NCBI RefSeq assembly: GCF_020404845.1
Contig: NZ_JAIOJZ010000033.1
Location: forward strand, 16,032-80,031
Reading direction: 5' to 3'
Source: Streptomyces hyderabadensis
Lineage (GTDB): Bacteria > Actinomycetota > Actinomycetes > Streptomycetales > Streptomycetaceae
DNA length: 64,000 bases
Below are positions 1 through 11,100 of the stretch, piece by piece. A program made the position numbers and the translations under genes. Below the pieces are notes generated by a model. It saw nothing but the letters and a program-made list of their open reading frames with translations. It made no database searches and was not told the DNA's origin. Position 1 is the first letter of the stretch; each line of letters opens with the position of its first letter.

Positions 1-388
1 CGTCGTAGATCCCTTTCGCGAGGTCGGCCATGTCCTCCGGGCCGGCCACCCGCACGTTCCAGATCGCGCGGCGCAGCATCCTCATGGCCGCCAGGCTCTC
101 CTCGCGCATCCGCTCCCACCCGCTCGCCGCGCCCGGCGGTCCCGCGGTCTCACGCCGGGCGGCCACGATGTCGTCGAGGGAAGCGATGAACCGCTCGGAG
201 GCGTCCATGACCTCCGCGTAGGAGGCGCGGCGGTCGGTGCGGAGTTGGCCGCGCTGCTCGGCTCTCTCCTGAGCGGCGATCTGCTCCAGGGTGGCTCTGC
301 GCTGCATCCAGGCGCCCATGAAGGCTCCGCCCAGGGCACCGGCGACGCCTATGAGTGCCGCCAGCACGGCGGCCGTGTTCTCGTTCAC
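1..388 (-). CDS. Hypothetical membrane-anchored protein (partial)
   Basis: The window begins inside this gene, so only the first 129 codons are visible, read leftwards from a GTG at 388. The N-terminus has one hydrophobic stretch (about residues 5-27, including AALIGVAGALGGAF). A long charged Arg/Glu/Gln-rich helical region follows (MQRRATLEQIAAQ and onward). This looks like a single-pass protein with a cytoplasmic helical domain, a common Streptomyces type of unknown role. The frame is open to the window edge with strong G/C third positions, which supports coding. I recognise no enzyme motif. The missing C-terminus prevents a better call. Confidence 0.6.
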   Translation of the reverse strand, partial: MNENTAAVLAALIGVAGALGGAFMGAWMQRRATLEQIAAQERAEQRGQLRTDRRASYAEVMDASERFIASLDDIVAARRETAGPPGAASGWERMREESLAAMRMLRRAIWNVRVAGPEDMADLAKGIYD

Positions 389-472
389 GGGCACCCTGTC
401 TAGAACAGATCATCTTCCCGCTCAAGGGAGAGGAAGGGGAGGGGGAAGGAGGGGGGTGCGCCGGAAAGGACA

Positions 473-507
473 GGACCCCAGCTCGTACCTGTGGTGAGCT
501 GGGGTCC
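473..507 (-). terminator. Hairpin terminator after tRNA-Lys
   Basis: A perfect 12-bp inverted repeat (GGACCCCAGCTC and its complement, 11-nt loop) lies just beyond the 3' end of tRNA-Lys on the same strand. It is followed on that strand by a short pyrimidine-rich stretch, so it probably ends the tRNA transcript. Confidence 0.65.
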
Positions 508-513
508 GGCGGG

Positions 514-586
514 TAGGCCCTGTGGGACTCGAACCCACAACCAATGGATTAAAAGTCCACTGCTCTGCCAATTGAGCTAAGGGCCC
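514..586 (-). tRNA. tRNA-Lys (TTT)
   Basis: The 73-nt sequence folds as a full cloverleaf. The acceptor stem pairs GGGCCCT with AGGGCCT, the D-arm is TAGCTCAATTGG, the anticodon loop is CTTTTAA with anticodon TTT, and the T-arm contains GGTTCGAGTCC. The discriminator base is A and CCA is not encoded. Confidence 0.95.
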
Positions 587-702
587 GGGCGGGGTGCCGC
601 GCGGTGTTGCGTGATGTTGCCACACCGAGCATAGCCCGACACGGCCGGGACGCCGATCGGGTATCGGGGTCACGGCCGCGTCGGAGGGCGCGGGGCCCCG
701 GG

Positions 703-2238
703 CTACGGGTCCACCGGCTCGGGAGCGTGGGCCTGGGCGGCGGCGCGGGCGCGGGTGCGTTCGTGTTCGGGGTTGAGGAACCAGTGCCGGGCCGAGGCCA
801 GCCACCAGGTCGCGGCGAAGCCCAGGACGACCAGGACGGCGACCGGCGCGTAGTTGAAGGTCTCCCAGGTGACCGGGGAGACCTGCGGCAGCATGAACAG
901 GACCGTGATGACGCCGACCCACGTCACCGCGACCACGCCCACCGGCTGCGACCAGCGGCCCAGGTGCCAGGGCCCGCGTTCGAAGGCGGCGCCCCTGCGG
1001 ACGCGCAGCAGGGTCGGGATGACGTAGGCGATGTAGAGGCCGATGACCGCGATCGACGTCACGGCGGCGTATGCCGTCACGTTGATGAGGTAGGGCAGGC
1101 CCAGGACCAGCGCGGCCAGGGCGGCCAGCCAGACCGCGGCGACGGGCGTGCGGGTGCGCGGGTTCACCGAGTGCCAGACGTGGGACCAGGGCAGCGCGCC
1201 GTCCCGCGAGAAGGCGTAGATCATGCGGCTGTTGGCCGTCACCGACGCCATGCCGCAGAAGAGCTGGGCGCCGATCACCACGAGGAGCAGCAGCTTGCCC
1301 GCCGTCGCGCCGAGGGCGTCGAGGAGGATCTGCGCGGGCGGCGCGCCGGTCGGGGACGTCAGGGCGCCGTCGTAGGACTGGATGGCGAAGGTGAAGCCGA
1401 GGAGGAGGACGAAGCCCGCGATCCAGGAGGTCCAGATGGAGCGGACGATGCCCTTCGGCCCGGCCGTGGACGCGTCGTGGGTCTCCTCGGTCATGTGGGC
1501 GGAGGCGTCGTAGCCGGTGAAGGTGTACTGGGCCATCAGGAGGCCGATCAGGACGACGTACGCCCCGCTGCTCCAGCCGGTGTTGTTCACGAACTCGCCG
1601 AAGACGAAGGACGCCGACTGGTGCTGGTCGGGCGCGAAGGTCAGCGCGCCGACGATGACCGCGACGCCGACGACGTGCCACCACACGCTCACGCTGTTCA
1701 GCAGGCCGACGATGCGGACGCCGAAGGTGTTGAGGAGACCGTGGAGGATCAGGATCGCGGCGAAGAGGAGGATCGTGCGGCCCGGGGTCACCTCGAAGTC
1801 GAACTGCAGGTTCAGGTACGCGCCCAGGAAGGACGCGGCGCCGAAGTCGATGCCGGCGGTGACCGCGACCTGGCCCAGCACGTTGAACCAGCCCGTGAAC
1901 CAGGCCCAGGCCGCCGCCGTGCGCGGGGGCGCCAGGCGGTGTGCCCAGAAGTACAGGCCCGCCGAGGTCGGGTACGCCGAGCAGATCTCGGCCATCGCCA
2001 GGCCGACGAAGAGCGTCATCAGGCCGACGGCGACCCAGCCCCAGGTGATGACGGCGGGGCCGCCCGTGTTCATGCCGAAGAGGTAGAGGGTCAGGCAGCC
2101 CGACAGGACCGAGATGATCGTGAAGGAGACCGCGTAGTTGGAGAACGCCGACATGCGGCGGGCCAGAACCTGGGTGTAGCCGAGCTGGGCCAGCCGTTCC
2201 TCGTCCGACAGCCCACTTGCCTTGGCGTCATCTGTCAT
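703..2238 (-). CDS. APC-superfamily amino acid permease
   Basis: This 511-residue integral membrane protein resembles the GABA/choline branch of the APC superfamily. The N-terminal cytoplasmic part (DEERLAQLGYTQVLARRMSA) leads into TM1, whose FSNYAVSFTIISVLSG segment is typical of the family. About twelve hydrophobic segments follow, with conserved pieces such as EICSAYPTSAGLYFW (around residues 85-100) and NSRMIYAFSRDGALPWS in the second half. Length is normal for the family. It probably imports an amino acid or related amine by cation symport or exchange; the substrate cannot be read from the sequence. It stands alone between tRNA-Lys and the helicase gene. The ATG at 2238 starts MTDDAKASGLSDEERL. 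Confidence 0.9.
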   Translation of the reverse strand: MTDDAKASGLSDEERLAQLGYTQVLARRMSAFSNYAVSFTIISVLSGCLTLYLFGMNTGGPAVITWGWVAVGLMTLFVGLAMAEICSAYPTSAGLYFWAHRLAPPRTAAAWAWFTGWFNVLGQVAVTAGIDFGAASFLGAYLNLQFDFEVTPGRTILLFAAILILHGLLNTFGVRIVGLLNSVSVWWHVVGVAVIVGALTFAPDQHQSASFVFGEFVNNTGWSSGAYVVLIGLLMAQYTFTGYDASAHMTEETHDASTAGPKGIVRSIWTSWIAGFVLLLGFTFAIQSYDGALTSPTGAPPAQILLDALGATAGKLLLLVVIGAQLFCGMASVTANSRMIYAFSRDGALPWSHVWHSVNPRTRTPVAAVWLAALAALVLGLPYLINVTAYAAVTSIAVIGLYIAYVIPTLLRVRRGAAFERGPWHLGRWSQPVGVVAVTWVGVITVLFMLPQVSPVTWETFNYAPVAVLVVLGFAATWWLASARHWFLNPEHERTRARAAAQAHAPEPVDP

Positions 2239-2376
2239 GCTCCCAGCAATTCCCGCGCGGCGAGCGTGACATGCGTCACGCCGTGGACTTCGTGGCCGAA
2301 ACCGGACCGCAACGCGAAGCGCCGTGGCCTCCGCCCGGTGGGGCGGAGGCCACGGCGCGTCTCAGGTGTTCAGGCG

Positions 2377-4554
<2,178 letters not shown>

Positions 4555-4827
4555 GCGAATGCGAAACCTTCCGGAGTCTCTCGTCGGCACGCGCCCGTCA
4601 ACTCCGTGAATCGCGATTCGCAATACGACCGCCTCGATGCGGTCCACCACGGCAAGGGGAGAGTACGCGCCACACGGCGCGCTCTGCGGTGGCGCCGGGC
4701 AAATGGGATCAAACGATCTACCACCATACGCACCCCCCACCCCCGAAGGCAAACCGACCGCACCCGCCCAGGTCAGCGACCCGCCGTCGCCGTACCGACG
4801 GGACCCTGCGCACGCCGGCCCGCCGTC

Positions 4828-5403
4828 CTACGCCGGTGTCCCGGCCGCCGGAGCCGGCTCCCGCTGTGCGAGCTGGGTCCCGGGGGGCTCGTGCGCCGAC
4901 GAGGACGGCTCGGCCACCGTCGGGTCCGGCGTCGGGGAGGCGGGCGGCTCCTCGGACCGCGTCGGCTCCGGATCGGCCGTCCGGGTGGGCTCGGCCGGGG
5001 GCGTCCGGGTCGGCTCGGGGCCGTGGTTGCCGCCCTTCGGCGGCGGGGCCCCGGTCGGGCGCGCGGCCGGGGGCTCCGAGCCGGACCCGGCCCTGCCCTC
5101 CTTGCCGCCCTCGCCGTCCTCCCCCTTGCCGTCGCCCTTGGCCCCGTCCCCGTCCTTGCCCTTGTCCTTGCCCCCGGCCTTCTTCCCCTTGCCGTGCCCC
5201 TCGTCGGCCGCCGCCGCGCCGTACCCGGCGTTCCCTCCGGAGACCGCGGGGCCGCCGTCCGGCACCGCGCCGCCCCGCTCCCCGGCGGAGTGCGAGGGCC
5301 CGGCGCCCCCGCCGGACTCGTCGCCGACGCTCATACAGCCGGCGGCAGCGGCGACGGCCAGGGCGGTGGCGGCCAGACGGACGGGTACGTACAAGGGGCG
5401 CAC
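4828..5403 (-). CDS. Putative lipoprotein, low-complexity
   Basis: The 191-residue product starts at the GTG at 5403, nine bases after GGAGG. It begins with a short positively charged N-terminus, a hydrophobic core (LAATALAVAAAAGC) and a lipobox ending in Cys near residue 22. This predicts lipid modification and export. The mature part is low-complexity and rich in Gly, Lys, Asp, Pro and Thr (GKGKKAGGKDKGK, then PTRTPPAEPTRT), with no recognisable domain. It may be a cell-wall-spanning spacer protein. No function can be assigned. Confidence 0.7.
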   Translation of the reverse strand: MRPLYVPVRLAATALAVAAAAGCMSVGDESGGGAGPSHSAGERGGAVPDGGPAVSGGNAGYGAAAADEGHGKGKKAGGKDKGKDGDGAKGDGKGEDGEGGKEGRAGSGSEPPAARPTGAPPPKGGNHGPEPTRTPPAEPTRTADPEPTRSEEPPASPTPDPTVAEPSSSAHEPPGTQLAQREPAPAAGTPA

Positions 5404-5589
5404 GGGCGGCCACCTCCGGGGGTCAAGGATTCGACGTGCCCAACTCCCGTCACCCACAAGAGGACACGCGCCCGGCGAGGCGGACTTGACCCGAGCGCGT
5501 CACCCGTACCCGCGGCCCGCCCCCGCGCGGAGCGCACGTCACCCGCGCCCAGAGCCCGCCCAGGGCCCGTCACCCGCGCGGAGCGCCCG

Positions 5590-5940
5590 TCACCCGTACC
5601 CGAGGGAGTGCAGCCGTGCGTCGTCGATCCCGAAGTGGTGCGCGATCTCGTGAACGACCGTCACCTCGGTCTCGGCCACGACGTCTTCCCGGGTCGCGCA
5701 GAACCGCAGCGTCGGCCCCCGGTAGATGGTGATCCGGTCCGGCAGCACGCCCGCGTACCACTCCCCGCGCTCCGTCAGCGGCGTCCCCTCGTACAGCCCG
5801 AGCAGCTCGGGATCGTCCGCCGGCGGTTCGTCCTCGACGAACACCGCGACGTTGTCCATCAGCCGCGTCAGCTCCGGCGGGATCCGGTCCAGGGCCTCGG
5901 CGACCAGTTCCTCGAACTCCTCGCGCGTCATCTCCAGCAC
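5590..5940 (-). CDS. Small zincin-like metallopeptidase family protein
   Basis: This protein of about 116 residues carries the zinc-protease signature HEIAHHFGID near its C-terminus (HExxH plus a following Gly and Asp), preceded by an acidic helical N-terminal half (MTREEFEELVAEALDRIPP). Size and motif fit the minimal zincin family (formerly DUF1025) found in many actinobacteria and Thermus. Its physiological substrate is not known. The start is not certain: GTG at 5940 (VLEM) and ATG at 5931 are both plausible, and neither has a strong ribosome-binding site. It is divergent from the metallophosphoesterase gene that begins about 70 bp away. Confidence 0.85.
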   Translation of the reverse strand: MLEMTREEFEELVAEALDRIPPELTRLMDNVAVFVEDEPPADDPELLGLYEGTPLTERGEWYAGVLPDRITIYRGPTLRFCATREDVVAETEVTVVHEIAHHFGIDDARLHSLGYG

Positions 5941-6011
5941 AGGCCCATTGTCGGGTACGACCGTGGAGTACGACCCGCATATCCGCCCCGGGCCACGGGC
6001 ATACGGGACCA

Positions 6012-7655
6012 ATGGCCCGCGTCCCCGCCGCAGCCCTGCACGTCCTGGCCGAGGTGATGAACCCCATCCGCAATGCGCCGCGCATCCTCACCCGCCGCTG
6101 CCGCGACCGGCTCGCCCGCCGGGACCGGCCCCCGTCCGCCGTCCCCGAGCTGGCCGCCCGCCCCCGCCCCTGGTCCCGCGCCGCCGGTCTCGTCGCCGTC
6201 GTCCTGCTCGGCGCCTGGCTGGGGCTGCTGGTCGTCGGCAACGTCCGGGTCCCGGTCGGGCCCATGGACACCACGATGACCCTGCGCCCCTCACTGGCCG
6301 GCGGCACGAAGATCAACGTCTCGCCGCTGGGCGCCCTCCAGCTCGACAGCCACGTCGCCCCGGTCCGCCTCGACGTCAACGTCGACCAGCTGGACCCCGC
6401 CCGCGCCCAGGCCCTCGTCGACCACCCCGAACGCCTCTCCGGCCTCCAGGACGAGGTCGCCCAGGACGTCGAGCACGGCACGCTCGACCTCGCCGTCCGC
6501 TCCTGCGTGGCCGTGGTCACCGGCGCCACCGCGCTCGGTCTCGCCGTCTACCGCCGCCCCCGGCGCGCCCTGGCCGCCGGGGGCCTCGCGCTCACCCTCC
6601 TGGTCGCCTCCGGCGGCACCGCCTACGCGACCTGGAACCCCGACTCCGTCCTGGAGCCGAAGTTCTCCGGCCTGCTCTCCTCCGCGCCCTCCCTGGTCGG
6701 CAACGCGCGCAGCATCGTCACCGAGTTCGACGTCTACCAGAAGGAGCTGGCCCGCCTGGTCACCAACGTGACCAAGCTCTACGACGTCACCTCGACGCTC
6801 CCCGCCTACCAGCCCGACCCGACCACGATCCGCGTCCTGCACGTGTCGGACATCCACCTGAACCCGGCGAGCTGGAAGATCATCGGCTCCCTGGTGCGGC
6901 AGTACAAGGTGAACGTGATCGTCGACTCCGGCGACACCATGGATCACGGCACGGCCGCGGAGAACGGCTTCCTCGACCCCGTCGAGGACCTCGGCGCCCC
7001 CTACGTGTGGGTCCGCGGCAACCACGACTCCCGCGGCACCCAGGAGTACCTGAAGCGGCTGAAGAACGCGCACGTCCTGGACGACGGCCACGCCCGGACC
7101 GTCGCGGGCCTGCGCTTCGCCGGCATGGGCGACCCGCAGTACACCCCCGACCGCTCCGAGGCGGACGGCGCCGAGGCCTCCCAGGAGATGGCCGGTGCCC
7201 GCCTCGCCTCCGCCCTGCGCGACCAGAGCGCGGCCGGCACCCCCGTGGACGTCGCCGTCATCCACGAGCCGTCGGCCGCCCGCGAGGTCGACGGCGACGT
7301 ACCGCTGGTGCTCTCCGGGCACCTCCACCACCAGGACATGGAGGTCATGAAGTACGGCACCCGGCTGCGCGTGGAGGGCTCCACCGGCGGCAGCGGGCTG
7401 CGCGCGGTCGAGGGCAAGTACCCCGACCCCATCCAGGCGTCCATCCTGTACTTCGACCGGGACACCCGGCGCCTCCAGGCCTGGGACGAGATCGAGCTGG
7501 GCGGCCTGGGCCTGACGACGGCCGAGGTCAGCCGTCATCTGCCGAAGGAGAACCAGCCCGGCGCCACCCCGTCCCCCTCCCCGACCGGCCCCTCCCCCTC
7601 CGGCAGCGGGCCGTCCCGCACCGCCCCGGGCAGCCCCGCCCCCAGCCCTCCGTAA
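6012..7655 (+). CDS. Membrane-anchored metallophosphoesterase
   Basis: The 547-residue protein has an N-terminal TM helix (about 58-78, GLVAVVLLGAWLGLLVVG), a non-cytoplasmic region, a second pair of hydrophobic segments (about 160-205), then a calcineurin-like phosphoesterase domain. Its metal-binding motifs are in order: VSDIHLNP, DSGDTMDHG, RGNHDSRG, IHEPS and SGHLHHQD. The C-terminus is a Pro/Ser/Thr-rich tail. The family hydrolyses phosphomono- or diesters with two metal ions; the substrate here is unknown. It is transcribed towards the tRNA-Glu gene. Confidence 0.9.
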   Translation: MARVPAAALHVLAEVMNPIRNAPRILTRRCRDRLARRDRPPSAVPELAARPRPWSRAAGLVAVVLLGAWLGLLVVGNVRVPVGPMDTTMTLRPSLAGGTKINVSPLGALQLDSHVAPVRLDVNVDQLDPARAQALVDHPERLSGLQDEVAQDVEHGTLDLAVRSCVAVVTGATALGLAVYRRPRRALAAGGLALTLLVASGGTAYATWNPDSVLEPKFSGLLSSAPSLVGNARSIVTEFDVYQKELARLVTNVTKLYDVTSTLPAYQPDPTTIRVLHVSDIHLNPASWKIIGSLVRQYKVNVIVDSGDTMDHGTAAENGFLDPVEDLGAPYVWVRGNHDSRGTQEYLKRLKNAHVLDDGHARTVAGLRFAGMGDPQYTPDRSEADGAEASQEMAGARLASALRDQSAAGTPVDVAVIHEPSAAREVDGDVPLVLSGHLHHQDMEVMKYGTRLRVEGSTGGSGLRAVEGKYPDPIQASILYFDRDTRRLQAWDEIELGGLGLTTAEVSRHLPKENQPGATPSPSPTGPSPSGSGPSRTAPGSPAPSPP

Positions 7656-7735
7656 ACCGTTTTGGCGATACCTCCCGCCATCCCATATGCTTCTCACGTC
7701 CCCGACGCGCTGAGAAGCGCCCAGGCGGGCCGATA

Positions 7736-7808
7736 GCCCTCATCGTCTAGCGGCCTAGGACGCCGCCCTTTCAAGGCGGTAGCACGGGTTCGAATCCCGT
7801 TGGGGGCA
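7736..7808 (+). tRNA. tRNA-Glu (TTC)
   Basis: The 73-nt cloverleaf has anticodon loop CTTTCAA (anticodon TTC), a CCGCC/GGCGG anticodon stem, T-loop GGTTCGAATCC and discriminator A. It is the first of three closely spaced tRNA genes. Confidence 0.95.
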
Positions 7809-7842
7809 CGCAGTACATGTGCGACACTGTCGTACGAAGCTT

Positions 7843-7917
7843 GGTCCTGTGGAGCAGTTTGGAGTGCTCGCCACCCTGTCAAGGTGGAGGCCGCGGGTTC
7901 AAATCCCGTCAGGACCG
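7843..7917 (+). tRNA. tRNA-Asp (GTC), copy 1
   Basis: The 75-nt cloverleaf has acceptor GGTCCTG/CAGGACC, anticodon loop CTGTCAA (anticodon GTC) and discriminator G. It is identical over its full length to the tRNA-Asp at 12178-12252. Confidence 0.95.
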
Positions 7918-7920
7918 CTG

Positions 7921-7938
7921 AGGTTTCACGTGAAACCT
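7921..7938. promoter_or_regulatory. parS: parS-type ParB-binding palindrome
   Basis: The perfect 18-bp palindrome AGGTTTCACGTGAAACCT contains GTTTCACGTGAAAC, the known Streptomyces parS consensus, at 7923-7936. It lies between tRNA-Asp and tRNA-Phe, outside any coding sequence. ParB spreads from such sites clustered around the origin to organise and segregate chromosomes during sporulation. The match is complete, but binding is inferred. Confidence 0.8.
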
Positions 7939-7941
7939 CGC

Positions 7942-8015
7942 GGCTGGGTAGCTCAGTTGGTACGAGCGATCGCCTGAAAAGCGATAGGTCGCCGGTTCGA
8001 CCCCGGCCCCAGCCA
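7942..8015 (+). tRNA. tRNA-Phe (GAA)
   Basis: The 74-nt cloverleaf has acceptor GGCTGGG/CCCAGCC, anticodon loop CTGAAAA (anticodon GAA), T-loop GGTTCGACCC and discriminator A. Confidence 0.95.
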
Positions 8016-8020
8016 CATAC

Positions 8021-8049
8021 AACCCCCGTCGAGATCATCGACGGGGGTT
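8021..8049 (+). terminator. Terminator after the tRNA cluster
   Basis: A 12-bp perfect stem (AACCCCCGTCGA and its complement) with a 5-nt loop starts 6 nt after tRNA-Phe and is followed by TCTGTGTT. Confidence 0.7.
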
Positions 8050-8112
8050 CTGTGTTGCCCGGACGGAAATCGTTCGCCAGGTTTTTCCCGAGGATGAGAT
8101 CCTGGAACCCGT

Positions 8113-11100
8113 ATGTCTACGCATCCCGCCCCCGCCCTCGGCACCCTCGCCCCCCGGCTGACCGAGCTGTCCCTGCGCGACGCGCACCGGCTCGGCCGCA
8201 GGCTGGAGGGTGCGCGGAAGATCCGTAAGCCGGAGGCCCGCGCCGCCGTCCTCGCCGAGATCGAGACGGAGGTGGCCAGGGCCGAGCAGCGCATCGGCGA
8301 ACGCCGGGCGCGCGTGCCGGCCGTCACCTACCCCGAGCAGCTCCCGGTCAGCCAGAAGAAGGACGAGATCGCGGCGGCCATCCGTGATCACCAGGTCGTG
8401 ATCGTCGCCGGTGAGACCGGGTCCGGCAAGACCACGCAGATCCCGAAGATCTGTGTGGAGCTGGGCCGTGGCGTCCGCGGCATGATCGGGCACACCCAGC
8501 CCCGCCGGATCGCCGCGCGCACCGTCGCCGAACGGGTCGCGGAGGAGCTGGACACCCCGCTCGGGGAGACCGTCGGCTGGAAGGTGCGCTTCACCGACCA
8601 GGTGAATGCGCAGTCCACCTTCATCAAGCTGATGACGGACGGCATCCTGCTCGCCGAGATCCAGACCGACCGCGAGCTGCGCGCCTACGACACGATCATC
8701 ATCGACGAGGCCCACGAGCGGTCCCTCAACATCGACTTCCTGCTGGGCTACCTCGCCCAGCTGCTGCCGAAGCGGCCCGACCTCAAGGTCGTCATCACCT
8801 CGGCGACCATCGACCCCGAGCGCTTCTCCCGGCACTTCGGCGACGCCCCGATCATCGAGGTCAGCGGGCGGACGTACCCGGTGGAGGTGCGCTACCGGCC
8901 GCTCCTGGAGGAGGACGGCGACGACGCCGACCGGGACCAGATCACGGCGATCACCGACGCCGTCGAGGAGCTGATGGGCGAGGGCAAGGGCGACATCCTC
9001 GTCTTCCTCTCCGGCGAGCGCGAGATCCGGGACACGGCGGACGCGCTGGAGAAGAAGAAGTACAGATTCACGGAAGTACTGCCGCTGTACGCGCGGCTCT
9101 CGCACGCCGAGCAGCACCGGGTCTTCCAGCAGCACACCGGGCGCCGCATCGTGCTCGCGACCAACGTCGCCGAGACCTCCCTCACGGTCCCCGGCATCAA
9201 GTACGTCATCGACCCCGGCTTCGCCCGCATCTCCCGCTACAGCCACCGCACCAAGGTCCAGCGGCTGCCCATCGAGCCGATCTCGCAGGCCAGCGCCAAC
9301 CAGCGCAAGGGCCGCTGCGGCCGTACCTCCGACGGCATCTGCATCCGGCTGTACTCCGAGGACGACTTCAACGCCCGCCCTGAGTTCACGGACGCGGAGA
9401 TCCTCCGGACGAACCTCGCCTCCGTGATCCTGCAGATGACCGCGGCCGGCCTCGGCGACATCGAGAAGTTCCCCTTCATCGACCCCCCGGACCACCGCAA
9501 CATCCGCGACGGCGTGCAGCTGCTCCAGGAGCTGGGGGCGCTCGACCCGGCGCAGAAGGACGTGCGCAAGCGGCTCACCGACACCGGCCGCAAGCTCGCC
9601 CAGCTGCCCGTCGACCCGCGGCTGGCCCGGATGGTGCTGGAGGCGGACAAGAACGGCTGTGTCCGCGAGGTCATGGTCATAGCCGCGGCGCTGTCCATCC
9701 AGGACCCCCGGGAGCGCCCGGCCGAGAAGCAGGCGCAGGCCGACCAGCAGCACGCCCGGTTCAAGGACGAGAGCAGCGACTTCCTCGCCTTCCTCAACCT
9801 CTGGCGGTACGTGCGCGAGCAGCAGAAGGAGCGCGGCTCCTCGTCCTTCCGCCGGATGTGCAAGCAGGAGTACCTCAACTTCCTGCGCATCCGCGAGTGG
9901 CAGGACATCTACACCCAGCTGCGCACGGTCGCCAGGCAGATGGGCATCCACCTCAACGACGAGGAACACCCCGCACCGGACGACCGCGTGCACCAGTCGC
10001 TGCTCGCCGGGCTGCTGTCCCACGTCGGCATGAAGGACGTGAAGGAGGGCGCGAAGAACGAGTACCTGGGCGCCCGCAACGCCAAGTTCGCGATCTTCCC
10101 GGGCTCGGCGCTCTTCAAGAAACCCCCGCGGTTCGTGATGTCGGCCGAGCTGGTGGAGACCTCCCGCCTGTGGGCCCGCGTCAACGCCAGGATCGAGCCC
10201 GAATGGGTGGAGCCGCTCGCCGGGCACCTCCTCAAGCGCACCTACAGCGAACCGCACTGGGAGAAGGACCAGGCGGCGGTGATGGCGTACGAGAAGGTCA
10301 CGCTGTACGGCGTGCCGATCGTCGCCCAGCGCAAGGTGAACTACGGGCGGATCGACCCCGAGGTCAGCCGTGAGCTGTTCATCCGCAACGCCCTGGTGGA
10401 GGGCGACTGGCGCACGCACCACAAGTTCTTCGCGGACAACCGCAAGCTCCTGACCGAGGTCGAGGAGCTGGAGCACCGGGCGCGGCGCCGCGACATCCTG
10501 GTCGACGACGAGACGCTGTACGACTTCTACGACCAGCGGGTGCCCGAACACGTCGTCTCGGGTGCGCACTTCGACTCGTGGTGGAAGCACAAGCGGCACG
10601 AGCAGCCCGACTTCCTCGACTTCGAGCGCGAGATGCTCATCAACGAGAAGGCGGGGGCGGTCACCAAGGACGACTACCCGGACTCCTGGCGCCAGGGTCC
10701 GCTGAAGTTCCGGGTGACCTACCAGTTCGAGCCGGGCGCGGACGCCGACGGTGTCACCGTGCACGTGCCGCTCCAGGTGCTCAACCAGGTCACGGACGAG
10801 GGCTTCGACTGGCAGATCCCGGGCCTGCGCGAGCAGGTCGTCACGGAGCTGATCCGCTCCCTGCCCAAGCCGGTCCGCCGCAACTACGTCCCCGCGCCGA
10901 ACTACGCCCAGGCGTTCCTGGACCGGGCGGTGCCCCTCCAGGAGCCGCTGACGGTGACCATGGCGCGGGAGCTGAAGCGCATGGTGGGCGTGCCGTTCGA
11001 CGCCGAGGACTTCGACTGGTCGAAGGTCCCCGACCACCTGAAGATCACCTTCCGGATCGTCGACGAACGCCGGCGCAAGCTGGCCGAGGACAAGGACCTG

